DNA of 64,000 bases. Source: Noviherbaspirillum humi. Lineage in GTDB: Bacteria > Pseudomonadota > Gammaproteobacteria > Burkholderiales > Burkholderiaceae_D. The position numbers and the translations under genes are program-made. The number at the start of each line of letters is the position of its first letter. Positions within the stretch are counted from its first letter, which is position 1. Of this stretch, positions 8,517-16,978 are shown piece by piece. A model generated the notes under the pieces. That model saw nothing but the letters and a program-made list of their open reading frames with translations, ran no database searches and was not told the DNA's origin. The stretch covers positions 62,001 through 126,000 of the forward strand of contig NZ_FZOT01000008.1 in assembly GCF_900188095.1 (NCBI RefSeq), in the 5' to 3' direction.

Positions 8517-9848
8517 ATGCTAACCGACGCACTCGAAGCAGAGCACGAGGCGCTGCTGCAATTCCTCTACATGGCGCCGGTCGGCCTGGTCAAGGCCAGC
8601 CTGGACGGCGAGGTTCACATGATGAACCCGTTATCGGCGCAGCTGCTGATGCCACTGGCCGCCGACAGCGATCTGTCCAACCTCTTCGACGCGCTGGCGA
8701 CGGTTGCACCCGACCTGCGCCATCGCTGTGCCAGTTTCCCGTCGAAGTTCGGCACGATCTGCGATGCACTGCGCGTGCAGGTAAGCGCCGGCATACCGGG
8801 CAAGCGGGATGCGCAATACCTTTCCATCACCATCCTCAAGCTCGACGGCGAACGGCTGATGGCCGTGCTGAGCGATGTCAGCGTGCAGGTGAAGCAGGAG
8901 CGGCTGCTGGAGAAGAACCGGGCCTGGTTCAACGCCATCTTTTCCGGCATCCAGGATTATGCGCTGGTCGGCCTCGACAGCCAGGGCCGCATCGAAGATT
9001 CCAACGACAGCATCACCCGCCTGACCGGCCTGACGCCGGAGCAGGTCGAGGGCACTTCCTATGCGCTGTTCTATCCGCCGGATGCCATCACGCCGGAACG
9101 CATGCTGGACCGGCTGCATGAAGCGGACGAGGCCGGCTGGAATTTGCATGAAGGGTATTGCGTGCGGGCCGACGGCAGCCGCTTCTGGGCCAGCAGCCTG
9201 ATCGTGCCGCTGCAATATCGGACGGAGCTGGGCTTGCCGGCGCAGGCGGGCAGCCTGGTCTGCGACGAGGCGTCTTACTGCCTGGTGATACGCAACATCA
9301 ACGACCGCAAGGATGCGGCCGAGTCCCAGCATCGGGAGGCGTTGTGCGATCACCTGACCGGCATCGCCAACCGGCGCGCCTTCTTCGAGGCCGCCGAACT
9401 CGAATTGGCGAGGGTGCGACGCATGCCGCGGCCGACCTCGGTGGCGGTGTTCGATGCCGATCACTTCAAGCGCATCAACGACGGCTACGGCCACGCCGCC
9501 GGAGACGCCGTCCTGTTCGATCTCGCCGAGAAGCTGAGGAAATGCTTCCGCCAGATCGACGTGCCGGCGCGCATCGGCGGGGAGGAGTTCGCCGTATTGC
9601 TGCCGTCGACCGACCTGGAGGCTGCGCAGGTCGCGGCCGAGCGCTTCCGCGCCATGGTCGAGCACGCCACCGTCAGTTTCAACGGCATGGAGATTCCCTA
9701 CACCATCAGCGGCGGCATCGCCTGCCTGAGCGATGAAATTTCGGGGCTCGGCGAATTGCTCGGCCAAGCCGACCAGGCGCTTTACCGGGCCAAGCAGGCC
9801 GGCCGAAACCGGATCTGCAGCTGGCATGAACTGGCCAGCACAGCCTGA
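8517..9848 (+). CDS. PAS-GGDEF diguanylate cyclase linked to the PYP gene
   Basis: A soluble protein of 443 residues. Residues about 10-125 form a PAS-like sensor domain (FLYMAPVGLVKASLDGEV) that is clearly paralogous to the N terminus of the next protein. Residues about 140-265 are a second PAS domain (IFSGIQDYALVGLDSQGRIE) with a PAC-like end (RNINDRKDA). The GGDEF domain follows, opening DHLTGIANRRAFF, with DADHFKRIND and an intact active site GGEEF. It should produce c-di-GMP. There are no membrane helices. The start ATG lies four bases after the PYP stop, consistent with translational coupling, and the gap to the GGDEF-EAL gene is ten bases. The likely input is PYP, by inference from the operon. 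Confidence 0.9.
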   Translation: MLTDALEAEHEALLQFLYMAPVGLVKASLDGEVHMMNPLSAQLLMPLAADSDLSNLFDALATVAPDLRHRCASFPSKFGTICDALRVQVSAGIPGKRDAQYLSITILKLDGERLMAVLSDVSVQVKQERLLEKNRAWFNAIFSGIQDYALVGLDSQGRIEDSNDSITRLTGLTPEQVEGTSYALFYPPDAITPERMLDRLHEADEAGWNLHEGYCVRADGSRFWASSLIVPLQYRTELGLPAQAGSLVCDEASYCLVIRNINDRKDAAESQHREALCDHLTGIANRRAFFEAAELELARVRRMPRPTSVAVFDADHFKRINDGYGHAAGDAVLFDLAEKLRKCFRQIDVPARIGGEEFAVLLPSTDLEAAQVAAERFRAMVEHATVSFNGMEIPYTISGGIACLSDEISGLGELLGQADQALYRAKQAGRNRICSWHELASTA

Positions 9849-9858
9849 GGCGAGCGCC

Positions 9859-11616
9859 ATGGAAGTCCGAGAGACGGATGCCTACGAAGGCTTGATCGAA
9901 TTCCTGTACCGGGTGCCCATCGCCCTGGCGCAGCTGTCGGCCAGCGGCGGCATCGAAATGCTGAATCCGAAATGCGCCCAGCTGCTGATGCCCATCGCCG
10001 GGGGCCAGATGGAGAACATGTTCGACGTGCTGGCAGGCGTCGCGCCGGAGCTGCGCCGCATGGCGCTGGAGTTCGGCGCGCCGAGCGGCACCGTATGCGA
10101 CGCAATGCGGGTGCATCTGCCGGCCGGCAGCCTCGCCCCCGACGTGCCGGCCATCCTGGCGCTCACGCTGGTCAAGCTGGATCCGGAGCGCTTCATGATG
10201 GCGCTCCAGGACGTGACCCGCGAAGCCGAGCGCGAACAGCAGCAGCTGGCGCAGGAACTGCGGCAGGCGGCGCATATCGACAGCCTGACGCACATTCCGA
10301 ACCGCCTGGCGGTGCGCGAGAAGCTGCAGGAAATCGTCAACCGGGTGCCGTACTTCGCCTCCAGGAGCTGCGCGGTGCTGTTCATGAACTGCGACCGCTT
10401 CCGGCAGATCAATGACGCCTTCGGCAACGGGGTCGGCGATCAGGTGCTGCAGCAGATCGCCGATCGATTGCGCCTGACGCTGCGGCACTATGACGTGGTC
10501 GGCCTGTCGAGCCAGCCGATGCCGATGACGGCGCGCTTCGGCAGCGATGAATTCGTCGTCATCCTGGACGGCATCCGCCGCATCGAGGACATCACCAGCG
10601 TCGCCGCCCGGGTCATGCGCGAGCTGCAGGCGCCGCACCAGGTGGGGCAGCACCAGATCATCTGCCCGGTCAGCATGGGCATCGCTACCTGCGGCGATGG
10701 CCCGTCGGATGCGGATATCCTGCTGCAGGACGCCAATATCGCCATGGCCGAGGCCAAGCGCGCGGGCGGCGCCCGCTTCTGCCTGTTCGAGCCCGAGATG
10801 AGGGAACGCGCGGTGCGGCGCGGCGGCATCGAGGCGGAGCTGCGGCGCGCGCTCCAGGAAGAACAGCTGTTCGTGGTCTACCAGCCGGTGGTCGGGTTCG
10901 CTTCCCGCAGCGACATCGATCACGGCGCCGGCGTCGAAGCGCTGGTGCGCTGGCGCCATCCGCAGCGCGGCCTGGTCTCGCCGGTGGATTTCATCGGCGT
11001 GGCGGAAGAATCCGGCCTCATCGGCGCGATCGGCGATTTCGTGCTGCGCACCGCCTGCCGCGACTTCATGCAATGGCAGCGCCTGCTCGGCCCCGCTGCC
11101 CCGCGTTCCCTGGCGGTCAACCTGTCGCGGGCGCAGCTGTCGGACCCTGACATGGGGTTGCGGTTCATGGAAATTCTGCGTTCGACGGAGATGCCGCCCT
11201 CCGCGCTGCAGCTGGAAGTCACCGAAAGCCTGGCAGCCCAGGACGAAACGATGCTTGAACGCCTTCGGGAGCTGCGCGCCAACGGCATCCGGCTGGCGCT
11301 GGACGACTTCGGCACCGGCTACTCTTCGCTGTCGTGCCTGCACCTGCTCCCGGTCGAGACGGTGAAGATCGACCGCTCCTTCGTCAGCCAGGTCGACACC
11401 AGCAGCCATCATCGGGTGCTGATCGACGCCACGGTGCGGGTGGCGCACAGCCTGAACATGATCACGGTTGCCGAAGGCATCGAGACCGAGGCCCAGGCCG
11501 AGGCGGTGCAGGAGCTGGCCTGCGACAAGGGCCAGGGCTACCTGTTCAGCCGGCCGCTGCCGGCGGAAGAACTGCTCGCCTGGCTGCTGGCTCGCGGTTA
11601 TGGAAAATCCATATAG
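9859..11616 (+). CDS. GGDEF-EAL protein, probable c-di-GMP phosphodiesterase
   Basis: 585 residues, soluble. Residues about 9-125 are the sensor domain shared with the preceding protein (FLYRVPIALAQLSASGGIE; LNPKCAQLLMPIAGG). The GGDEF domain (about 140-310) has the altered motif RFGSDEF, so it may be inactive or bind GTP as a regulator. The EAL domain (about 330-575) keeps VEALVRW, the NLS segment, LEVTES, DDFGTGYSSL and AEGIETEAQ, including the metal-binding and catalytic residues, so phosphodiesterase activity is expected. It is the last gene of the PYP operon and is followed by a strong terminator. Opposing cyclase and phosphodiesterase with the same sensor module imply a balanced switch. 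Confidence 0.9.
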   Translation: MEVRETDAYEGLIEFLYRVPIALAQLSASGGIEMLNPKCAQLLMPIAGGQMENMFDVLAGVAPELRRMALEFGAPSGTVCDAMRVHLPAGSLAPDVPAILALTLVKLDPERFMMALQDVTREAEREQQQLAQELRQAAHIDSLTHIPNRLAVREKLQEIVNRVPYFASRSCAVLFMNCDRFRQINDAFGNGVGDQVLQQIADRLRLTLRHYDVVGLSSQPMPMTARFGSDEFVVILDGIRRIEDITSVAARVMRELQAPHQVGQHQIICPVSMGIATCGDGPSDADILLQDANIAMAEAKRAGGARFCLFEPEMRERAVRRGGIEAELRRALQEEQLFVVYQPVVGFASRSDIDHGAGVEALVRWRHPQRGLVSPVDFIGVAEESGLIGAIGDFVLRTACRDFMQWQRLLGPAAPRSLAVNLSRAQLSDPDMGLRFMEILRSTEMPPSALQLEVTESLAAQDETMLERLRELRANGIRLALDDFGTGYSSLSCLHLLPVETVKIDRSFVSQVDTSSHHRVLIDATVRVAHSLNMITVAEGIETEAQAEAVQELACDKGQGYLFSRPLPAEELLAWLLARGYGKSI

Positions 11617-11700
11617 ATGGTATTTTCAATCGCAATTGGAAGTTATATCCTCGCCTGTGGATAATGCTTCCGTCTCCTCTGATTCTCTTGAATTGGATTC

Positions 11701-11733
11701 AGCCCGCAGCCGCAAGGCCGCGGGCTTTTTTTT
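11701..11733 (+). terminator. Rho-independent terminator of the PYP operon
   Basis: A GC-rich stem (AGCCCGC...GCGGGCT around GCAAG) followed by eight thymines, located 85 bases after the GGDEF-EAL stop codon. This closes the three-gene PYP transcription unit. Confidence 0.85.
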
Positions 11734-11847
11734 GGCTTTTTGACCAGGCGCTGCAGGCCCTGCGCACGCCGCCCGACTATTCACCTGGCGCCAAGTTGTG
11801 GAACAATGTGGCGGTTTCCTTAAGCGACATCGTCATCCGGCAGCATC

Positions 11848-12156
11848 ATGGCAAAACAGATTCCGCAGATATCGGCGCAGACCGTCGCCCGCTTGCGCCG
11901 GTTCGGCGAACGCATCAGGCTGGCACGCGTGCGGCGCAAGCTCGCCGCCAAGGAAGTGGCTGAAGAAGCGGGCATCTCGGTCGCCACGCTGCGCAATATC
12001 GAACTGGGCGACCCCCGCATCGACATGGCCTGCTATGCCGCCCTGCTGCAGACACTGGATTTCCAGGACGACCTCGACCGGCTGGCAGCCAACGACCCGA
12101 TGGGCACCCAGCTTTCCCTCATCCCCGAAGACGACACCGATCCTGTGACGGGCTGA
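11848..12156 (+). CDS. XRE-family helix-turn-helix regulator
   Basis: A 102-residue protein whose residues about 18-75 form an XRE/Cro-type DNA-binding domain: FGERIRLARVRRKLAAKEVAEEAGISVATLRNIE, with the recognition helix at ISVATLRNIE. The tail is short and acidic. Small XRE proteins of this kind often act as antitoxins next to HipA-like toxins, but no partner gene is adjacent here. The next gene is a dioxygenase on the opposite strand. The target operator is unknown. Confidence 0.85.
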   Translation: MAKQIPQISAQTVARLRRFGERIRLARVRRKLAAKEVAEEAGISVATLRNIELGDPRIDMACYAALLQTLDFQDDLDRLAANDPMGTQLSLIPEDDTDPVTG

Positions 12157-12171
12157 TTCCTCCAAACAGGA

Positions 12172-12873
12172 TCATCCGCGCGGCGTGGTGCCGAGCACGA
12201 TGTCGAACCGCGCGGACAACTCTCCCGGATGGACGTCGCTGGGCACGAATGGCACCAGCACCGAGGCCCGCTGGCGCGCATCCCGTATGGCGCGCAGCAC
12301 CCCGTCCCGCTCGTTCTGCGGATGCCCCTGCACGTACAACTGCGTGGTCAGCAGTTCGCGGCCGCTCCTGTGAAGCTTCACGTGGATATGCGGCGCGCGT
12401 CCGGGATAGGGAACGGGCTTGATGGTGCGGAAGCGGTACGCGCCGTCGGCATCGGTTTCAAAGCGCCCAAATCCCTGAAAATTTGCGTCGTTCCTGGCGT
12501 CGGCATCGGCGGAGTGGATATAGCGTCCATTGCGGTCCACCTGCCAGATCTCGACGGTCACGCCGCGCAGCGGCCGCCCGCCGATGTCCAGCACCCGGCC
12601 GGCAAGCTGCGTCACTTCGCCGGCGGCCGCGGCATTGCGGCCGGCGATCACCAGCAGATCGTTATCCTGGTCGAGCGGCAGGCGGTCCGGGTAGAACGGC
12701 CCTTCGGTCTGCGCCGGCGTCGGAACCAGCTCGGCGGCCAGCGCCCTCCAGGGATGAAAGGCGATGATCCCGGCGCCGAGGCTGCGGAGCAGCATGCGCC
12801 GGCGATTGATTTCTTGCCTGCACGAGAGCGGGCTGGTGTCGAAATGACAGGATGTTGAGCGGAAATCCGGCAT
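12172..12873 (-). CDS. Intradiol ring-cleavage dioxygenase-like protein, probably exported
   Basis: 233 residues. The N terminus holds NRRRMLLRSLGAGIIAF, a twin-arginine-like motif and hydrophobic stretch ending WRALAAELV, so export is likely, unlike classical cytoplasmic protocatechuate dioxygenases. The catalytic domain has TEGPFYPD, the iron-ligand region NGRYIHSAD, then PYPGRAPHIHVKL with the His-x-His ligands, and QLYVQGHPQNERD. It should bind non-haem Fe(III) through two Tyr and two His. GAGGAG nine bases before the ATG supports this start over one twelve codons upstream. Substrate unknown; such exported members are often annotated only as intradiol dioxygenase superfamily. It stands alone downstream of Kup. 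Confidence 0.82.
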   Translation of the reverse strand: MPDFRSTSCHFDTSPLSCRQEINRRRMLLRSLGAGIIAFHPWRALAAELVPTPAQTEGPFYPDRLPLDQDNDLLVIAGRNAAAAGEVTQLAGRVLDIGGRPLRGVTVEIWQVDRNGRYIHSADADARNDANFQGFGRFETDADGAYRFRTIKPVPYPGRAPHIHVKLHRSGRELLTTQLYVQGHPQNERDGVLRAIRDARQRASVLVPFVPSDVHPGELSARFDIVLGTTPRG

Positions 12874-12946
12874 GGTGAATCTCCTCGACTGCGGGGGTGT
12901 GAAACTCACCGTCGTGGTGGCGTCCCTGCATCAGTCCAGATTAGCG

Positions 12947-13000
12947 CATCGCGGCGATTCATGCCGGCCGACAGGAGCGCCGGCATGAATCGCCGCGATG
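12947..13000. repeat. Perfect 22-bp inverted repeat (long hairpin) after kup
   Basis: Two exact 22-bp arms (12947-12968 and 12979-13000) are separated by ten bases, just past the kup stop codon. As RNA this forms a very stable hairpin. There is no T-tract on either side, so it is not a standard intrinsic terminator. It may protect the kup mRNA 3' end or end transcription in another way. Confidence 0.85.
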
Positions 13001-13002
13001 TC

Positions 13003-14880
13003 TCAGATCTCCACCTGGGTGCCGACTTCGATCACCCGCGTCGGCGGCAGGCGGAAATAGTCGGCCGCATCGCGCGCGTTGCGCGCCATGGCGGCGTACA
13101 AGGACTCGCGCCATAGCGCCATGCCCGACTTCGGACTGGCAATGACCGTCTGGCGGGCGATGAAGTAGGACACCAGCATCGGATCGATTTCCAGTCCCAT
13201 CGATTCGCACAGCTTCAACGCATAGGGAATGTCGCGCTCATCCTTGAAGCCGTAATAGATGTCGAGCTGATAGCATTCATTGCCCAGCGGCTCGATCTTC
13301 ACCCTTTCCGCGTCCGGAACGTGCGGGATGTCGGTGGCATTCACCGTGAGCAGCACCACCCTTTCGTGCAGCACCCGGTTATGCAGCAGATTGTGCAGCA
13401 TCGCATGCGGCACGCCGTCGCCTTCGGCGCGGAAGAAGATGGCGGTGCCTTCCACCCGGTGCGGCGGACTGATAAACAAGGATTGCAGGAAATCCGGAAC
13501 CGGCACCAGGTTCCGGCGTATGTTATCGAACACCAGCTCGCGGCCGCGCCGCCAGGTCAGCATCAGCGTCACCATGAAGGCGCTGATGGCGAGGGTGAAC
13601 CAGCCGCCGCTGACGATCTTCAGGCTGGTGGAGGAGAACAGCGCGATGTCGATCACCAGGAAGAAACCGGTGGCCGCAAAAGCCAGCGTGATCGGCAACT
13701 TCCAGCCGAAGCGCACCACGAAAAAGGTCAGCAGCGTGGTGGTCATCATGGTCGCGGTGGCGGCGATGCCGTAGGCCGAGGCCAGGTTGGAGGAAGAACC
13801 GAAGCCCACCACCGCAATGACCACCGCAGCGAGCTGCAGCCAGTTCACCAGCGGAATGTAGATCTGCCCCATCTCGCTCTCGGAGGTGTAGCAGATGCGC
13901 ATGCGCGGCAGAAAGCCGAGCGAGATCGCCTGCTGCGTCACCGAGAACGCGCCGGAGATGGTGGCCTGGGAAGCGATCACCGTGGCCATGGTGGACAGCA
14001 CCACCAGCGGATAGACGCTCCATGCGCCCAGCTGCTGGAAGAAGGGATTGGAGGCGGCCGCCGGGTTGGACAGCAGCAGCGCCCCCTGCCCGAGGTAGTT
14101 CAGCACCAGCGCCGGGAACACCACCATGAACCACGCCAGGCGCACCGGCTTGCGGCCGAAGTGGCCCATGTCGGCATAAAGCGCTTCCGCCCCGGTCAGT
14201 GCCAGCACCACCGCGCCGAGGGCGAGGAAGGCGAACCAGCCATTGTGGAACAGGAAGTTGAACGCATGCCAGGGATTGAAGGCGGCAAGGATGGCGGGAT
14301 TGGCGACGATGTTGACCAGGCCCATGGCGGCTAGGGCGAAGAACCAGACCAGCACGATCGGGCCGAACCAGCGGCCGATGCCGGCGGTGCCGTGGCGCTG
14401 CACCATGTAGAGCGTGACCAGCACGGCGAGCGTGAGCGGAATGACGTAGGGTTTCAGCGCCGGCGTGGCCACTTCCAGTCCCTCGATCGCCGACAGCACC
14501 GAAATGGCCGGCGTGATGACGCCGTCGCCGAAGAACAGCCCGGACCCGACCATGCCCAGCAGCATCACCGGGTAATACCACTTCGATTTCTGCGTCACCG
14601 AGGAGAGCGCCAGCGCGGTCAGGGCCATGATGCCGCCTTCGCCGCGGTTGTCGGCACGCAGAACGAGCGTCACGTACTTGAGGGAGATCACGATGATCAG
14701 GCCCCAGACGATCAGCGACACCACGCCAATGATGTTTCCCGGCGTCAGCGCGATGCCGTGGTGCTCGGCAAACACTTCCTTCATGGTGTAGAGCGGGCTG
14801 GTGCCGATATCGCCGTAGACGATGCCGATGGCGGCCAGCGTGAGCGCGGCGAGCCGGTTGTTGGAAGCTGTGCCAGTCAA
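13003..14880 (-). CDS. kup: Kup potassium uptake protein
   Basis: A 625-residue inner-membrane K+/H+ symporter. The family signature GIVYGDIGTSPLYTMKEVF lies in the first helix. About twelve hydrophobic helices extend to residue 450, including FFGDGVITPAISVLSAIEGL, a conserved Kup segment with acidic residues linked to transport, and GAEALYADMGHFG. A cytoplasmic C-terminal domain of about 170 residues ends the protein (SYFIARQTVIASPKSGMALW), as usual for the family. Length and domain order match full-length Kup. It is monocistronic, with the long inverted repeat directly downstream. Confidence 0.95.
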   Translation of the reverse strand: MTGTASNNRLAALTLAAIGIVYGDIGTSPLYTMKEVFAEHHGIALTPGNIIGVVSLIVWGLIIVISLKYVTLVLRADNRGEGGIMALTALALSSVTQKSKWYYPVMLLGMVGSGLFFGDGVITPAISVLSAIEGLEVATPALKPYVIPLTLAVLVTLYMVQRHGTAGIGRWFGPIVLVWFFALAAMGLVNIVANPAILAAFNPWHAFNFLFHNGWFAFLALGAVVLALTGAEALYADMGHFGRKPVRLAWFMVVFPALVLNYLGQGALLLSNPAAASNPFFQQLGAWSVYPLVVLSTMATVIASQATISGAFSVTQQAISLGFLPRMRICYTSESEMGQIYIPLVNWLQLAAVVIAVVGFGSSSNLASAYGIAATATMMTTTLLTFFVVRFGWKLPITLAFAATGFFLVIDIALFSSTSLKIVSGGWFTLAISAFMVTLMLTWRRGRELVFDNIRRNLVPVPDFLQSLFISPPHRVEGTAIFFRAEGDGVPHAMLHNLLHNRVLHERVVLLTVNATDIPHVPDAERVKIEPLGNECYQLDIYYGFKDERDIPYALKLCESMGLEIDPMLVSYFIARQTVIASPKSGMALWRESLYAAMARNARDAADYFRLPPTRVIEVGTQVEI

Positions 14881-15003
14881 GACGATCCCTTCGCTGTCGG
14901 TGGTGCGGAAGCTTGTCGAACCGCTATCTTAATCGAAGGGCATGAAAATGGGGCTTGCCACGGCGGCTGATCGACGCCGGCGCCGTAATCGAACAGGTAA
15001 GTA

Positions 15004-15489
15004 TCAGTCTCGGTAGTAGCGGCGCTCGCGGCCCTTGCCGCTGTCCTTGATCTTGCCGGACTTGAGCAAGCCATTGATGGCGGTCACCATGCGCTGCGCC
15101 AGCTTCTTGCGCTGAGCCGGGTCCAGGGACAGGTTCATCTGCCGCACCGCCGCCTCGAGCAGTTCCGGTGCGGTCTTCGGTTCCGCCCCGATCAGGTCGA
15201 TCCAGAAGCTGCCGCCGGTGGACGGCAAATCCCGTCCCGCGGCGCCTGCCGGACGGCCGCGCTTGCCGGCTGCTTTCGCCGGCTTCACGGCTGCGCCCGT
15301 GGCGGCAGCACGACCGCGGCGCGCCTTTACGCCGGATTTGGCGATGCGGCCATCCACGTCGTCTATCTGCTCAAGGCTGGCCAGCGCCCTGTGCAGCGCT
15401 TCGATGCGGCTCTGATAAAAGCGCACGCCTTGCTCGGCATGGGCCAGCTCCGCCTTCAGGGATTCCCTTGCTTGGTTGAGAGAGGACAT
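15004..15489 (-). CDS. AT-hook-containing putative DNA-binding protein
   Basis: 161 residues. A coiled-coil-prone N terminus (about 1-55) leads into a basic Ala/Lys/Arg-rich linker containing GKRGRPAG, an AT-hook core (residues about 78-85), then a C-terminal helical domain (about 95-160) ending GKIKDSGKGRERRYYRD, which looks like a small winged-helix or similar nucleic-acid fold. AAGGAA is spaced correctly before the ATG chosen; a longer frame upstream lies in AT-rich non-coding DNA. By architecture it may be a nucleoid-associated or regulatory protein. This is inference from motif and charge, not from a recognised family. Confidence 0.7.
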   Translation of the reverse strand: MSSLNQARESLKAELAHAEQGVRFYQSRIEALHRALASLEQIDDVDGRIAKSGVKARRGRAAATGAAVKPAKAAGKRGRPAGAAGRDLPSTGGSFWIDLIGAEPKTAPELLEAAVRQMNLSLDPAQRKKLAQRMVTAINGLLKSGKIKDSGKGRERRYYRD

Positions 15490-15929
15490 GAATGTTCCTT
15501 TAGTCATTGAATGCGTGATACTACAACAATATTGTTCACATTGAATGCTCAAACTGAAACTCGAGTTTGATTTCTTGAGTTCATTAATTTTCAATATTCA
15601 GGAAACCGCTTTTTTTAACGATTGAATTCCATTCGAATCATGTCGACCTTCCATTCGTGCCTTACGTCGACAACACATGATGCGGCCCCATGCCCACGCG
15701 GGCTTCCCGCATCGTTTCCGTGTACGGGAAATGCCTTCGACTGGCCATTGTGTTAACTCGAACATGGGCAGCCTTGACAGGCATGCAATCAAACATGGCG
15801 CCGGCACAACAGGCGGACTACAAGAGCATCATTAAGCGCATATTGCCAGGGCGTACGATGCTATCGTGGGGTTTTGCCATGAAGTCGTGAAGCACCCTCG
15901 GTTTCCCTACAATCTGCGTTAGTGAACTT
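15490..15929. other. AT-rich intergenic region, no gene recognised
   Basis: 440 bases between divergent genes. The part next to the AT-hook gene (15500-15620) is strongly AT-rich with runs such as CAACAATATTGTT and probably contains its promoter. The dyad AACAATATTGTT at about 15525-15536 is a perfect 12-bp palindrome and could be an operator. I saw no RNA gene or terminator. Confidence 0.45.
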
Positions 15930-16289
15930 ATGAAGAATATCGACCTGCCGGGTTGGGATGCCAACGACTGGATGGCGCTGCTGGGTGGCGCCTGGCTGAG
16001 GCTGACCCCCTCGCAACGCGACGCGCGAATCAGGAAGCTGTTCGACTGTTCCTCGCCTTCCACCTTTCGCCGCTTGCCGCCGCTGCCACGTCGCGAAGAC
16101 TATGCGGATGATGAAGCGTTTTTCGAAGCGCGTTACGAGTGGCAGTCCTGCGTGGGCCGCATCATCGCCACCGCGCGCATGGATGGCGCCATTCGGGCTG
16201 GCGCGGACGACGGCGCTGAGGGCATCCCGTCGCGCGATCCGCTCGATGCAGCGTTCCGGCTTTGGGAACGGCAGCAGATAAGGCAATAG
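15930..16289 (+). CDS. Hypothetical protein (119 aa)
   Basis: Not recognised. The sequence is well behaved for a soluble protein, with aromatic-rich segments (WDANDWMALLGGAWLRLTP; EAFFEARYEWQSCVGR) and no membrane helix. The ribosome-binding site is weak, so the start is uncertain, and a long overlapping frame on the other strand makes the call less secure. Codon positions favour this strand: third positions are G/C rich. It precedes the AbiU2-like gene by 82 bases in the same direction and could be co-transcribed with it. Confidence 0.5.
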   Translation: MKNIDLPGWDANDWMALLGGAWLRLTPSQRDARIRKLFDCSSPSTFRRLPPLPRREDYADDEAFFEARYEWQSCVGRIIATARMDGAIRAGADDGAEGIPSRDPLDAAFRLWERQQIRQ

Positions 16290-16371
16290 CTTCCGCAGTG
16301 CGCGGCCCGGCGTATTGCGACAGAATGGCGATATTCGCTTGCCATCGTTCATGCAATCGCCATGAAGCCCC

Positions 16372-16929
16372 ATGAAGCCCCACACAGCCAGAGTCCTCGC
16401 GGCGCTGAACCGGAATTTCGCCGAGGCGAACGAGGCGCTGCTCCAGCTGACCGCCTATCAGCGCCTGAATGAAGCCGGCATTTCCCAAGCCGGCGTCGAT
16501 TTCCTCGCCATCGCCGCCGGCGCCTTGTACGACGGCATGATAGGCGGCGCCATCCGGATTTTCGACAATCACAAGGAGGCTGGCTCGCTTTGGTATATCA
16601 TTCGCTGCCATCGCGCCATCGCGCAGCTGACCGCCGACCGGCTCGGCATCAGCCTCGAACAGTTGCGCGGCATCGTTCCCAGGCTGCTGCACATCAGGAA
16701 CAAGACCCACTTCCACATTGATCGCAAGGCGCTGGACAATCCGGCAACGATCTGGAGCGATGCAGGCATTACGGTGGAAGGCATTGCCGCCGCCCTGCTC
16801 GATGCAGCACGCCTTCTCGCCGGCATCAAGCAGGCGATCTACGGCGGCGACCCGGATCAGCTCACGCCCTATGATGGCGCCGACGTGACGGCAATCGTCG
16901 CCGCCTGGCGCGCAGCGCGGGCGGAATGA
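16372..16929 (+). CDS. AbiU2/HEPN-like protein
   Basis: 185 residues, mainly helical. The C-terminal half contains HIRNKTHFHID, which fits the R-x(4-6)-H motif of HEPN RNases and matches the way AbiU2-type proteins present it (R-N-K-x-x-x-H). The upstream region (YDGMIGGAIRIFDNHKEAGSLWYII) resembles the AbiU2 core helix pair. Such domains occur in abortive-infection and toxin-antitoxin contexts, but here there is no nucleotidyltransferase partner or other defence gene alongside, so a defence role is unproven. It lies 49 bases before the ProQ-family gene on the same strand. Confidence 0.6.
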   Translation: MKPHTARVLAALNRNFAEANEALLQLTAYQRLNEAGISQAGVDFLAIAAGALYDGMIGGAIRIFDNHKEAGSLWYIIRCHRAIAQLTADRLGISLEQLRGIVPRLLHIRNKTHFHIDRKALDNPATIWSDAGITVEGIAAALLDAARLLAGIKQAIYGGDPDQLTPYDGADVTAIVAAWRAARAE

Positions 16930-16978
16930 CGGCAGCACCGCCGGTCGTCATCGATCACGATGGAGCATAAGGGAGAAC

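Noticed and set aside
11848-12156. XRE protein considered as a HipB-type antitoxin
   Set aside because: No HipA or other toxin gene is adjacent on either side; only a generic regulator can be supported.
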